Below, one piece after another: positions 33,542-46,100 of a stretch of 64,000 nucleotides of DNA (the first letter of the stretch is position 1; the number at the start of each line of letters is the position of its first letter). The translations under genes were made by a program, and so were the position numbers. Source of the DNA: Closterium sp. Naga37s-1 (lineage: Eukaryota; Streptophyta; Zygnematophyceae; Desmidiales; Closteriaceae). The stretch lies in the NCBI GenBank assembly GCA_947471745.1, contig CANJKZ010000463.1:878001-942000 (forward strand). The letters run 5' to 3'. The notes below the pieces were generated by a model. That model worked only from the letters and a program-made list of their open reading frames with translations. It did no database searches and was not told where the DNA came from.

Positions 33542-34413
33542 CAGGGCTGATTTTATCAGGGTAATTACCCTGATTTCAGGGTGATTTCAGGCTTTCCACT
33601 TCGTGGAGACTGAAATTTCAGAGTTATTGAATTTCCAGCCCTGATCCAATCAGAGTAATAGTTTAGCTATCCCTGATTTTGAGTACAGTGTAACAGACTA
33701 GGCTGTTAGTGGACCCTGGCTTAACAGAGTATCGACTGTGTGGACCCTGACTTATCGAGAGGAAGTTTCTCGGAAGTTTCCTTCCGATGACCCTGCCTTG
33801 GATTGATCGCAGTGATCCCCCCACATGTGCGTAATCCGCCCCCTTCCTGCTTTATCGAGACGAAGTTTTTTCGAAACTTCGTTCTGATACACCTACCATC
33901 GAGATCGCGTGAATCTGCAATGTCAGATATACTTTGCTGGGATTGGTCGAAATAGGCTCTGACAGCGGAAATCTGTGACTCGAACAGGTGTGACTCGCCC
34001 GTTCGATCGGTACACTCGCTCCAGAAGGAACGCCTCTGAGGGTGACTAACTACAGTCGCAGCGTGTCTGATGCATGCCAGCTGAAGAGATCCAATTGGGC
34101 ATGGTAATAAGACAGGGAAACATTACACTCGCACACCAGATAGGTCAATCACACCCGCCCTGCACAAATCAGTCGAGTGTACAGCCAGCAGGAAACACAG
34201 CGCGCAGACTTTATGGAGAGTGGGGATATTGTCCCCGGTAACAAAGCGCGCGTTACTACTTTGATGTTCAGTTCTCGACCCTGAACAATCAGTGTTAACT
34301 ACTTTACAACCCTGAGCAATCAGGGTACTGCTTTTCTGGAAAATGTGCACCCATAATAGAGGGGGAAAATTTTCCCCGGAATCAGGGAGGCTTAAAATGA
34401 AACGTCAGCCCTG
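33542..34413. mobile_element. hAT-like non-autonomous DNA transposon in copia B's LTR
   Basis: This 872-bp element has terminal inverted repeats CAGGGCTGA/TCAGCCCTG and an exact 8-bp target duplication, GTTGTACC (33534-33541 and 34414-34421). Removing one duplication copy restores the LTR sequence seen in sister LTRs (GGGTTGTACCCCTTATGGG). CAGGG ends and 8-bp duplications are hallmarks of the hAT superfamily. No transposase is encoded. The interior has palindromes such as CAGGGTAATTACCCTG and TCGAGACGAAGTTTTTTCGA. Confidence 0.9.
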
Positions 34414-35909
34414 GTTGTACCCCTTATGGGCTACGACACACCCCCATAGGCAAAGTGGGGGAGAACAAGTGGTCACAAGACCAGTCAAAGAAAAGCAAAG
34501 CAAGCTCAGGGTGGATCACAAAGTCACCACACTGTCCGAGCACAAGCAAAGGGCCGCAAGGCTAGTTCACATGCAGAGTTATATAAAGAGAACAAACAAT
34601 ACAGTGATCATATCCTAGCAAGTGCAAATATACAGATATATAAAGATCACAGTACAAGCAGAGTCAAGCAGTAAGCAAGTGAGGCAAAGTAGGCACAAGG
34701 CCTAACACAGTAGAGAAGCGCTGATGATCACCAGGCGGAAGTGCCTTGGTGAATATATCAGCAGTGTTGGCCCTAGTGGCCACGTAAGCAAGACGAAGCT
34801 GGCCACGCTGCTGCAACTCTCGAGCAAGGAAGTATCGCAGAGCGATTTGCTTCGTTCTGTGCTCTAGTCTGTGCTCCTGACACAAGGCAATCATGGCCTT
34901 GTTGTCTACGTACAGAATTGGAGGCAAACGAGGCTGCTCTCCCAAGTCAGTCAGCAGGTAGGTGAGCCAGCGTAGCTCCTGTGCAGCCATGGCCCCGGCG
35001 TAGATCTCAGCCTCACAACTGGAGCTGAGAACAGAAGACGAGCGGGTAGACCGCCAGGAAACAGAGCCGGAACCGAGGCTGAAGGTGTACCCCTGTGACG
35101 ACCGCTGCGTAGCTGAGTCGTCAACCCACGAGGCGTCTGCGTGACCGGTGAGGACAACTGGACCCCGTCCTCCAAGCACGAGCCCCATGCCTGACGTACT
35201 GCACAAGTAGCGCAGTACCCTCTTTGCAGCATCCCAGTGCACCTTTCGGTGCCTACCGGGAGCCACGTAGCGAGCCAGAAGGCTGAGAGGGTACGCGAGG
35301 TCAGGTCGTGTGCACGTCATCAGGTACATGAGGCAACCCACAAGCTCTGGGTACGGACCACTCGGCTCTACGGACTCGTCCGAAGGTGGAGCTGAGAGCG
35401 AGTGGCTGGTAGACAGAGGAGTGGGCTATGGCAAGAAGAACTGGAAGCCGAAACGCTGAAGGACGTGGTGCACCATGTGTGACAGAGTCAAGGTGATGGT
35501 GCACCGTGCTCTCCCCGGGTGATCTGCAGGCCAAGATAGCTGCGCAGTTCACCCAGGTCAGTGCAGGTGTGTCTCTTCTGCAGTTCCGACTTCACAAGGG
35601 TCAGTGCCTCAGTGTCAGCAGTGGCAAAGACGAGGTCGTCGACGTACACGAGGACGTAGAACGGCGACAACGAGGTGTCGGTGCGTAGAAACAGCGACGG
35701 GTCAGCAGTAGAAGGAGCAAACCCAAGAGCCGCAAGTGTAGTCCTCAGTGTGTCGTGTCACTCGCGAGGCGCCTGGCGGAGACCGTAGACTAGCCGCCGG
35801 AGGCTCCACTGGGTACCTGCAGGAAACGACCCAGTGAAGCCAGGTGGGCGGCACAGCCAGATCTCCTCGTGCAGGCTGCCCTGCAGGAAAGCTGTGCTGA
35901 AGTCCAGAG

Positions 35910-36039
35910 TGTCAAACTTATATCTGCTATAGTTTGTTTAGGCTGTAGTGGGGTAGTTCTTAGAGGGTACAACACGTTTGTGTTCTCTACTTGTACCCAT
36001 CTCGTTTCTAGTTCAATCATTCCATTCTCGATTATCACA
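35910..36039 (+). repeat. 5' LTR of copia A
   Basis: It starts TGTCAAACTT and ends TTATCACA, and is followed directly by the tRNA primer-binding site TGGTATAGAGC. Confidence 0.95.
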
Positions 36040-36194
36040 TGGTATAGAGCTGGTTCGAGTTTTTTTTAGGGCCCACCACTCGAAATATTTTTTTTTTCCT
36101 TACCTGCCCAAGGCGCGTGTCACGTTTGACCGAGCCGCGCCCTAGTGCCTGCCCTTCGAGGCCCCTAGTGGCCTGTCGCTGCCCCTTCGTGGCC

Positions 36195-36720
36195 CTTAGC
36201 GGCCCCTCTTAAGGCCCGTCGCGGCCCCTCTTAAGGCCCGTCGCGGCCCCTCTTAAGGCCCGTCGCGGCCCCTTCTTAAGGCCCGTCGCGACCCCTCTTA
36301 AGGCCCGTCGCGCCCCCTCTTAAGGCCCGTCGCGGCCCCTTCTTAAGGCCCGTCGCGGCCCCTCTTAAGGCCCGTCGCAGCCCCTCTTAAGGCCCGTCGC
36401 GGCCCCTCTTAAGGCCCGTCGTGCCCCCCCCCTTCTTAAGGCTCGTCGCGGCCCTCTTAAGGCCCATCGCGGCCCCTGTTAAGGCCCGTCGCGGCCCCTC
36501 CTACGGCCCTTCGCGGCCCCTCTTAAGGCCCGTCGCGGCCCCTCGCGGCCCTTCGCGGCCCCTCTGACGGCCCGTCGCGGCCCCGTCACGGCCCTTCGCG
36601 GCCCCTCTGCCGGCCCATCGCGGCCCCTCTGACGGCCCTTCGCGGCCCCTCTGCCGGCCCTTCGCGGCCCCTCTGCCGGCCCGTCGCGGCCCCTCTGCCG
36701 GCCCGTCGCGGACCCCCCCT
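36195..36720 (+). repeat. Minisatellite in copia A leader
   Basis: Around sixteen or more units of GGCCCCTCTTAAGGCCCGTC (about 22 bp) pass into related GGCCCCTCTGCCGGCCC units. They lie in the untranslated leader between the primer-binding site and gag. The other copia elements have different but equally GC-rich leader repeats. Confidence 0.92.
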
Positions 36721-39700
36721 TCTCGGCCCCAACTGGCGCGCCCCCGGCCGGCTCCTGCTGCCGAGCCCCTGCCGGCCCCAACTGGCGCGGCCCCTCCTGG
36801 CATGCCTCTGCCGGCCCCTGCCGGACCCTGCTGACGAGCCCCTGCCGACCCCTGCCGGCGCCTGCACCTGTCTCTGGTAAGCCGAGCCGCGCCACCCGGC
36901 TGGGCCGCGCCGCCCAGCCGAGCCGCGCCACCTAGCCGAGCCGCGCCGCTGCTGCTACTGCCGCTACTGCTGCTACTGCTGCACTACTGCTATTAGTGCT
37001 ACTGCTGCTCCTCTTCCTACTGCTTCCACTGCTGCTATGGCTAGTCCTACAGTTCTCACCTTTGACTCTGAGGGACGTGCAGTTGACTTTGACGTATGGG
37101 TTGATGACCTACAGCTCTTTCTTCAGTGTGACTCTAGGGATGGGGTATCCCTTTTCGATCACACGTCCGGTGTTTCCACTGCTCCTCCTGTCACTGCTGA
37201 CAGTACTGTTCGCTCGCAGTGGACCACTCGTGACGCTGTTGCTCGTCTTGCTGTTCGTAGTCACCTGCCGCCTACTGAGCGCGCACACTTTGGTCAGTAC
37301 AAGACTGCTCAGTCTTTGTACGACGCTGTATTTGCACGCTACTCCTCCCCTGCCACTGCTGCCCTCAGTCGCCTCATGCTGCCGTACCTTTTCCCTGACC
37401 TTGCCGCCTTTGCCACAGTCGCTGACCTAGTTGCTCACCTTCGCACTAGTGACGCCCGCTACCGCGCTGCCCTTCCCACTGAGTTCTGTGCCAAGAAACC
37501 CCCCCCCATGTACATCACCCTTTACTACCTAGTCACCCGCCTCCCTGACTCTCTCTCTTCAGTCAGGGACCACTTTCTCTCCCTTTGCCCCACCGAGCTG
37601 ACTGTCGACTTGCTAGAGGAGCGCCTTGCTGCAGCTGAGAAGAGTATCTTAGCTGTAGGTGCTTCTCGCGGCGACCGTCGCACCCCCTTCTTTGAGGGGT
37701 GTTCCCCTGTCCCCCTTCTCCCCTCTGTTGCTTCTGCTGCTGCTGTCGACCTCGTTGGCACTGAGGAGGTCGGAGCTGCGTCTGCCCCTAGTGGGAGACG
37801 CCGCCACAGCAAGGGCAAGGGGACCAGGGGTGGTGGAGGGGGTGGCGGGGGGGGGTGGTGGAGGAGGCGGAGGGGGTGGCGGTGGAGGTGGGGGTGGTAC
37901 CGGGAGTGGGGGCTTCAGTGGCGGCACTGGAGGTGGTGGAGGCAGCGGCGGAGGTGGTGGAGGCAGCGGCAGCGGTGGTGGAGGCGGAGGCGGCGGTGGT
38001 TCTGGTCGAGGTGCAGCCGCGCAGCGTGGAGGCTTTGGTGGCAGCCAGCGCCAGCAGCAGCTGCGCACCCGTGAGACCCCGTCGGTTCAGCAGCTTCGTG
38101 AGTGGTACGCTGGGCGTGGGAGGTCTGGGGGTGCAGGTCCCTGCGCTTACGTTCTTTGCACCGGCCCTCGTAGTGGGGAGGTGTGTGGGCTCCCACACAC
38201 CACGCAGCGCTGCTTCGGTCGCTTGACTGACGCTTGGCGTACCCAGTTTCCTGACTCTGTTGAGCTCCCTCGCTGGCATGATCTGCTTCTGCAGAATGTG
38301 CCTATTTTTGATCTAGATTTTGATGCTATCCTTGCTGCCATGTATGCTCTTGCTGATATTACTGAGGGTGACTGTTACCTGAGTGTCCCGCTTGACCCGG
38401 GCACTGCGGCTGCTGCCCTAGGTGCTAGTGCGTCTGCTGCTCCAGGTGCTGGTACGTCTACTCTCTCTGGTACTGCACCTACTGAGGCCTTGCACACTTT
38501 CACACTTGACTCTGGTGCTTCGCGCTCTTTCTTTAGAGACAGCACCACGCTCACGCCGCTCAGCCGGCCTGTTGCGGTCTCCCTTGCTGACCCCTCAGGG
38601 GGCCCAGTCCTTGCACGCTCCTCTACAGTTTTACCGTATCCTGCGGCCCCGTCGGGCTTGCTGTCGGGACTCCACCTCCCCTCGTTCTCTACGAACTTGG
38701 TGAGTGGAGCTGACCTCCAGGACGCGTGGGTTGACCAGTTCACCCCAGGAGGTCAGCGTGTGACCCACTGCACTTGCTCTCGGACGGGCCGCCACCTGGC
38801 CACGTTCACCCGTCGGCCAGGGTCGAGTCTGTACTCACTGACTACTGCGCCTCCTCCGATCTCTGCGTCTGGTCAGGTAGCTGCGTCTAGTCAGGTGTTT
38901 GCTGCCGCGTCCAGGTCTAAACCTGCGTCTGCCCCCTGCTCGTGTCGTCCTCTGTCGCACGAGACTCTCCTTTGGCACCACCGCCTTGGTCACCCCTCCC
39001 TGCCTCGTCTTCGAGGTATGGCCTCCCGTGCCCTTGTCTCTGGTCTCCCCAGGTCCCTCCCTCCCCTTCCTCCGGGGCCTGCCCCCACCTGTGTTCCTTG
39101 TGTCGAGGGCCGGCAGCGCGCCGCCCCTCACTCCTCCTCGTTCCCTCCGACTGAGGCTCCTCTGCAGACTCTTCACATGGACGTGTGGGGCCCAGCCAGC
39201 GTCCGTGGACAGGGTCACGAGCGTTACTTCCTGCTGGTCGTTGACGACTACTCGCGCTACACCATAGTCTTCCCCTTGCGCAGCAAGGGTGAGGTCCCTG
39301 AGGTGTTGATCGACTGGATCCGTGGTGCTCGTCGCCAGCTTAGTGAGAGTTTCGGCTCAGACCTTCCTGTTTTGCGTCTGCACTCAGACAGAGGCGGGGA
39401 GTTTTCCTCCGACCTCCTGAGAGCCTTCTGTCGTTCTGAGGGCATCCGCCAGACGTTTACGCTTCCGGCCTCCCCGCAGCAAAATGGGATTGCTGAGCGC
39501 CGCATTGGCATGGTCATGGACGTCGCTCATACGTCCATGATCCATGCGGCTGCTCCCCATTTTCTGTGGCCGTTCGCGGTTCAGTACGCAGCGCATCAGA
39601 TCAACCTTCAGCCTCGTGTCTCCTTGCCGGAGACCACACCTATTCTGCGGTGGACGGGGAAGGTTGGCGATGCGTCCGCGTTCCGTGTCTGGGGATCTCG

Positions 39701-40809
39701 ACCTTTTGTCCGCGATACTACTGCGGACAAGCTGTCCTCCCGTGCCGTTCCCTGTGTCTTCCTTGGCTTCCCTCCTGACGCACCCGGGTGGCGGTTCTAC
39801 CACCCCACCTCGCGTCGTGTTCTGTCCTCTCAGGACGTCACGTTTGACGAGTCAGTGTCGTACTACCGTCTCTTTCCCTACCGCACTGCCTCTCCCCCCC
39901 CCCCCCGCCGCTCTTCCTTGCCCTAGGTACTCCCCCGGTAGACCCCCTCCCCCCCCAGAGTCCTGCCCCCTCAGGTGTGTCCCAGGTAGACCCTGCCGAG
40001 CCGGTCGAGGTAGCTGAGTCTGGGGGTGCTGAGCCTGCGGGTGCGGGGACTGGAGGTGCTGAGTCTGGGGGTGCTGAGTCTGGGCGTGCTGAGCCTGGGG
40101 GTGCTGAGCCTGGGCGTGTGGAGCCTGAGGGTACTGCGTCTGGAGGTGCTCTCGGTGTCCTGCCGCAGCGGGAGCCTCTCTCTCCACAGCAGCTTCGTGA
40201 GTGGTACTCTCGGCGCTGTCGGGGTACTACTGGGGCTTCTGGAGGTGCTGCTGGTGCTGGAGGTGCTGCTGGGGCTTCTGGAGGTGCTGCTGGTGCTGGT
40301 GCTATTGGAGGTGCTGCTGGTGCTGGAGGTGCTGCTGGGGCTTTTGGAGGTGCTGCTGGTGCTGGTGCTGCTGGAGTTGCTGCTGGTGCTGGAGGTGCTG
40401 CTGCTGCTGGAGGTGCTGCTGGAGGTGCTGCTGCTGCTGGAGGTGCTGGAGGTGCTGCTGGGACTGGAGACCCTGGGGCTGAGGGTACCGGTGCTGTCTC
40501 TGCTGTTTCTGGAGGCGCTGCGCGGCCGCGGCCGTACTACGTTCCGCTCCTTCAGCAGGTTCTTAGCTCACCGCCTTCTCCTGGTCCTCCTCCTTTCCTG
40601 AGTCCGCCGCCTGTCCAGTCCCGGTCACAGTTGCAGCCGGCCTCTCCACTGCTCGGTCCTTACTCTGGACCGACTGGAGGTCTTACGGAGCGTCGTGAGC
40701 TTGAGTCTCGTCCTGTGTTGCCTGCGTCTCGTGCTGCGTCGCCTGTCCGTCCTGTTCGCGCTGGTCGTGTTTCGCGTCCGCGTCTCCCTCCTGTCCCAGG
40801 ACTCATTCT

Positions 40810-42795
40810 ATGACAATGCGTCCTTCTACTGCTCCACAGCGTGTCCCTCTGCCGTCTCCTCCTACGTCCTCTCTTCCTGCCAGTCCGGACCCGGAGTCCG
40901 ACTCCCTTCGTGCTGCTAGTCCAGCTGTCACGCGCCTTCTGGCCACTGCTGTCACTGACCCTTTGTTTGAGTCTTCTGCTGCGTCTGCTCTTGTTACTGA
41001 GCTTGTTGACTTTGCTGCCGCCTGTCGCCTAGACTACGCTGCGAGTCTTGTTGCTGCGTCTGTGTCTGTCTGTCCTCCGTCCGTCGGGGGTGAGTGTGCT
41101 ATTGGCACGGACGTTCTTGAGGACAGACAGGAGGAGTTTGAGTGCTTTGCTGCTTCTGTACCTCATCTCGTGTCCATGCTGCTGGCCCCTGAGGGAGACC
41201 CGGATGCATTAGACATCCCGACCCCGTGCTCTTACGCAGAGGCGATAGAGGGTCCCTACTCCTCTCAGTGGCAGGCAGCCATGGACGCAGAGATGGCTTC
41301 CTGGAAGTCCACAGGCACCTACGTAGACGAGGTTCCCCCACCTGGGGCGAACATCGTCAGTGGCATGTGGATCTTCAGGGTGAAGCGGCCGCCGGGTTCT
41401 CCGCCTGCCTTCAAGGCGCGTTACGTTGCACGTGGCTTCAGTCAGCGACAGGGAGTTGACTTCTTTCAGACCTTCTCCCCTACCCCAAAGATGACCACTC
41501 TTCGGGTACTGCTGCACGTTGCTGCTCAGCGTGACTACGAGCTCCACTCGCTTGACTTCAGCACAGCCTTCCTACAGGGCAGCCTGCACGAGGAGATCTG
41601 GCTGCGCCGCCCACCTGGCTTCACTGGGTCGTTTCCTACTGGTACCCAGTGGAGCCTCCGGCGGCCAGTCTACGGTCTTCGCCAGGCACCCCGTGAGTGG
41701 CACGACACACTCAGGACGACTCTTGCTTCTCTTGGTTTTGCTCCTTCTACTGCTGACCCTTCTCTGTTCTTACGCACTGACACTACTCTGCCGCCGTTCT
41801 ACGTTCTCGTGTACGTAGACGACCTCGTCTTTGCTACTGTTGACACTGAGGCACTCGCCCACGTGAAGTCCGAACTGCAGAAGAGACACACGTGCACAGA
41901 CCTGGGTGAGCTGACAAGCTATCTTGGCTTGCGGATCACCTGGGACAGAGCACAGCGCACCATTACCTTGACTCAGTCACACATGGTGCAGCAGGTCCTT
42001 CAGCGCTTCGGCTTCACGTACTCCTCACCACAGTCCACTCCTCTGCCTACTGGTCACTCGCTCTCAGCTCCACCTTCGGACGAGTCCGTAGAGCCGAGTG
42101 GTCCGTATTCAGAGCTTGTGGGCTGCCTCATGTACCTGATGACTTGCACACGACCTGACCTCGCATACCCTCTCAGCCTTCTGGCTCGCTACGTGGCTCC
42201 CGGCAGGCACCGAAAGGTGCACTGGGATGCTGCGAAGAGGGTGTTGCGATACTTGTGCAGTACATCGGGCATGGGGCTCGTGCTTGGAGGATGGGCTCGA
42301 GTTGTTCTCACTGGTCACGCTGACGCCTCCTGGGTTGACGACTTGGCTATGCAGCGGTCGTCACAGGGCTACACCTTCAGTCTTGGCTCCGGTTCTGTCT
42401 CTTGGCGGTCTACCCGCTCTTCTTCTGTTCTCAGCTCCAGTTGTGAGGCTGAGATCTACGCTGGGGCCATGGCTGCACAGGAGCTACGCTGGCTTACCTA
42501 CCTGCTGACCGACTTGGGAGAGGCGCCTCGTTCTCCCCCAGTTCTGTACGTCAACAACAAGGCCATGCTGGCCTTGTGTCAGGAGCACAGACTGGAGCAC
42601 AGAACGAAGCACATTGCTCTGCGCTACTTCCTTGCTCGAGAGTTGCAGCAGCGTGGCCAGCTTCGTCTTGCGTACGTGGCCTCTCAGGCCAACACTGCTG
42701 ATGTTTTCACCAAGGCACTTCAGCCTTGTGATCATCAGCGTTTCTACACTGTGTTAGGCCTTGTACCTACTGTGCCTCACTTGCTTTCTGCTTGA
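40810..42795 (+). other. Reverse transcriptase-RNase H part of copia A
   Basis: This is the long pol tail. An acidic N-terminal linker precedes reverse transcriptase, with FKARYVARGFSQRQGVDF, SLDFSTAFLQGSLHEEIW and YVDDLVF. RNase H follows, ending ANTADVFTKALQPCDHQRFY. It is about 80-90% alike at protein level to the left-edge element, and the two are clearly sister families. Confidence 0.93.
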
Positions 42796-43024
42796 CTCTG
42801 CCTGTACTGTACTCTTTATACATATATCTGCATGCTTACTCTTGCTAGGGCATGTTCTGTTTATTGTTTGTTTTCCTTTATATAACTCTGCATATGAACT
42901 GGCCTTGTGGCCATTTGCTTTTGCTCAGACTGCGTGGTGACTTTGTGATCCACCCTGAGCTTGCTTTGTCTTTCTTGACTGGTCTTGTGACCTCTTGTTC
43001 TCCCCCACTTTGCCTATGGGGGTG

Positions 43025-43154
43025 TGTCAAACTTATGTCTGCTATAGTCTGTTTAGGCTGTAGTGGGGTAGTTCTCAGAGGGTACAACACGTTTGTGTTC
43101 TCTACTTGTACCCATCTCGTTTCTAGTTCAATCATTCCATTCTCGATTATCACA
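43025..43154 (+). repeat. 3' LTR of copia A
   Basis: It pairs with 35910-36039 at about 98% identity. It is preceded by a purine-rich tract (TATGGGGGTG), the expected second-strand primer site. Confidence 0.95.
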
Positions 43155-46100
43155 CAGAGAGTGCAGCTCGTAGTCACGCTGAGCAGTGTCGTGCAGCAAC
43201 ACCCAAAGAGTAGTCATCTTCGGGGTGGGGGAAAAGGTCTGGAAGTAGTCAACCCCCTGTTGCTGACTGAAACCTCGAGCAACGTAACACGCCTTGAAGG
43301 CAGGCGGAGAACCCGGCGGCCGTTTCACCCTGAAAACCCACATTCCATCGACTATGTTCGCCCCAGGTGGGGGAACCTCGTCAACGTAGGTGCCTGTGGA
43401 CTTCCAGGATGCCATCTCGGCATCCATGGCTGCCTGCCACTGAGAGGAGTAAGGACCCATAATCGCCTCTGCGTAAGAGCGCGGGGTCGGGATGTCTGGT
43501 GCATCCGAGTCTCCCTCAGGGGCAAGCAGCATGGAAGCAAAACGAGGTACAGCAGCTGCAAGACACTCAAAGTCCTCCTGCCTGTCCTCAAGGACGTCCG
43601 TGCCAAGAGGACGGACGGACGGACAGGCAGACGCAGACTCAAAAGAAGGGTCAGTGACAGCAGTGGCGAGGGGACGAGCGACAGTGGGAGTGGCATCGCG
43701 AGCGCTGTCAGACTCAGGGTTAGGGACCTCAGGAAGAGAGGACTCAGGAGGAGTAGGCAGAGGAACACGAAGTGGAACAGAGGAAGGACGAAGGGTCATA
43801 GCGTGTGTGCCGGGGACAGGAGGAGGACGCGAACGAGGAACGCGACGAGCAGTGCGAACAGGCGAGACAGGACGAGACGCAGGCTCACGGCACTCTGTAA
43901 GACCGCCGGACAGCTCAGTGTAAGGAGATGGAGCAGGCAGTGGAGAGGTCGTCTCTAATGGCGGCTACGACTGGTCAGGCGGGGGACACAGGAGGGGAGG
44001 AGTAAGGCTAGTAGAAGACGAGGTACCAAGAATCTACTGAAGCAGGGGAACGAAGTACGGTCGCGGCCGTACAGCGCCACCAGGGTCAACAGCTCCAGCT
44101 ACTCCAGCTCCAGCACCTCCAACTCCAGCGCCTCCTGCGCCAGTGCCTCCAACTCCAGCTCCTCCAGCTCCAGCGCCACCAGCGTAAGTAGTGCCAGACT
44201 CCATAGGGTCTCCAGCTCCAGCACCCTCAACACCACCAGCCCCGGCAGCTCTAGTACCCCGAGTACGAGGACCTCCAGGACCAGTGGTAGCAGTACCTCC
44301 AGGAACACCAGCTCCAGAAGCAACTCCAGCACCCCCAGCTCCAGCAGCGACAGCACCTCTAGCTCCAGAAAATCCACCTCGAAGGCTCGCACGCCGAACA
44401 AACCACTCATGCAGCTGCTGCAGAGACAGACTCGGCGAAGCACAAGCAGAACCTCCAGACGAAGCAGCACCCTGACGCTCCGCACCTCCAGAATCCGCAC
44501 CCTCCGACGAAGCACCCCCAAGCCCAACCCCCTCAGGCTCAGTACCCCCAAGCTCACCACCCCCAGTCGCAACACCCCCAGGCTCAGCACCCCCAGTCTC
44601 AGTACCCTCAGACTCCGCACCCCCAGGCTCCGCACCCCCAGGCTCCGCACCCCCAGACGCAGCACCCCAGACACAACACCTCGAGCAGTACCTAAGACGA
44701 CAACTACCTGAACAGGCGCAGTACCAGGGAGAGGGTCTACCTGAGACACACCCGAGGGAGCAGGACCCTGGGGCGGGAGGGGGTCTACCGGAGGGGGACC
44801 GGGAGCAAGGAAGAGCGGCGGGGGCGGGGGAGGGGCAGAGCGGTAGGGGAAGAGACGGTAGAAGGGAACTGACTCGTCGAACGTGACGTCCTGAGACGGG
44901 AGGACACGGCGCGAGGTGGGGTGGTAAAACTGCCAGCCAGGCGCGTCAGGGACAAAGTCAAGAAAGATGCAGGGGATAGCACGGGGGGAGAGCTTGTCCG
45001 CGGACGTATCGCGAACAAAGGCACGAGATCCCCAGATCCGGAACACCGACGCATCGCCAACCTCCCTCGTCCAACGCAGTGTGGGCGAGGTCTCCGGTAA
45101 GGAGACACGGGGCCAGAGGTTGAGCTGATGTGCAGCATACCGGACCGCAAACGGCCACAGAAAATGGGGAGCAGCCGCATAGATCATGGAGGTACGAGCA
45201 ACCTCCATGACTAAGCCAATGCGGCGCTCAACAATCCCATTTTGCGGAGGGGATTCCGGAAGCGTGAACGACTGGAGTATGCCCTCCCCACGACAAAAGT
45301 CCCGCAAGAGGCTGAAGGAGAACTCACCACCTCTGTCAGAGTGCAGACGCAGGACAGGAAGGTACTGGCCAAACCGCTCGCGAAGCTGGCGACGGACTGT
45401 GCGGATCCAAGGGATCAAGACATCAACGACCTGGCCCTTGCTGCGCAAGGGGAAGACCGTGGTTTACCGCGTGTAGTTGTCAACGACCAGCAGAAAGTAG
45501 CGCTCACGGCTCTGTCCACTGACGTGAGTTGGGCCCCACACGTCCATGTGGATAGTCTGCAGGGGAGCAGTCGTCGGGGGAAACGAGGAGGAGTGAAGAG
45601 CGGCGTGCTGCCGCCCCTCGACGCAAGGAAGGCAGGGCGGGGCAGACGAGGGCGGGAGGGGAGGCAGATACCTGGGTAGACCAGAGACAAGAAGACGAGA
45701 GTGCATGCCACAAAGGCGTGGCAGAGAGGGGTGACCCAGGCGGTGGTGCCACAGAAGAGTTTGGTGCAATAGGAGGCGGCACGAGCAAGAGGCGGCTACC
45801 TGACCTGACACGGACACCTGAGCAGACGCAGCTACCTGAGAAGGCTCGGTAGCGAGGGTGTACAGACTCGACCCTGGTCGACGAGTGAACGTGGCCAGGT
45901 GACGCCCCGTCCGTGTGCACGTGCAGATCGACACACGCTGACCCCCAGGAGTGGTGGTAGTGACCATCGCATCCTGGAGGGCAGCGGTACTCACCAAGTT
46001 CGTAGAGAACGAGGGGAGATGAAGACCTGACAGTGAGCTGGACGGAACCGCCGGACACGGGAGGACAGTGGAGGAACGGGCCATGACCGGTCCCCCGGAG

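Larger units (their letters stand above)
35910..43154 (+). mobile_element. Ty1/copia element A, inserted in copia B
   Basis: This 7245-bp element has 130-bp LTRs at 35910-36039 and 43025-43154, which differ at about three positions, so the insertion is fairly young. A 5-bp target duplication CAGAG lies at 35905-35909 and 43155-43159, and the host element's pol resumes exactly across it. The primer-binding site TGGTATAGAGC follows the 5' LTR. Parts in order: GC-rich leader with 22-bp repeats, gag from 37037, Gly-rich linker, Cys/His knuckle near 38.15 kb, protease (LDSGASRSFF) near 38.5 kb, GAG-pre-integrase near 38.97 kb, integrase core 39.17-39.6 kb, GAEP-type spacer 40.0-40.5 kb, reverse transcriptase 41.3-42.1 kb (YVDDLVFA), RNase H 42.3-42.76 kb. 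Almost complete, with about two to three breaks. Confidence 0.96.

Noticed and set aside
36195-36560. Possible CRISPR-like array (regular short repeats)
   Set aside because: Units are contiguous with no unique spacers, in a eukaryotic retroelement leader. It is a minisatellite.
36479-36931. Arg/Gly-rich open frames in the copia A leader
   Set aside because: They come from the 22-bp GC-rich minisatellite, which is open in several frames; the region is an untranslated leader.
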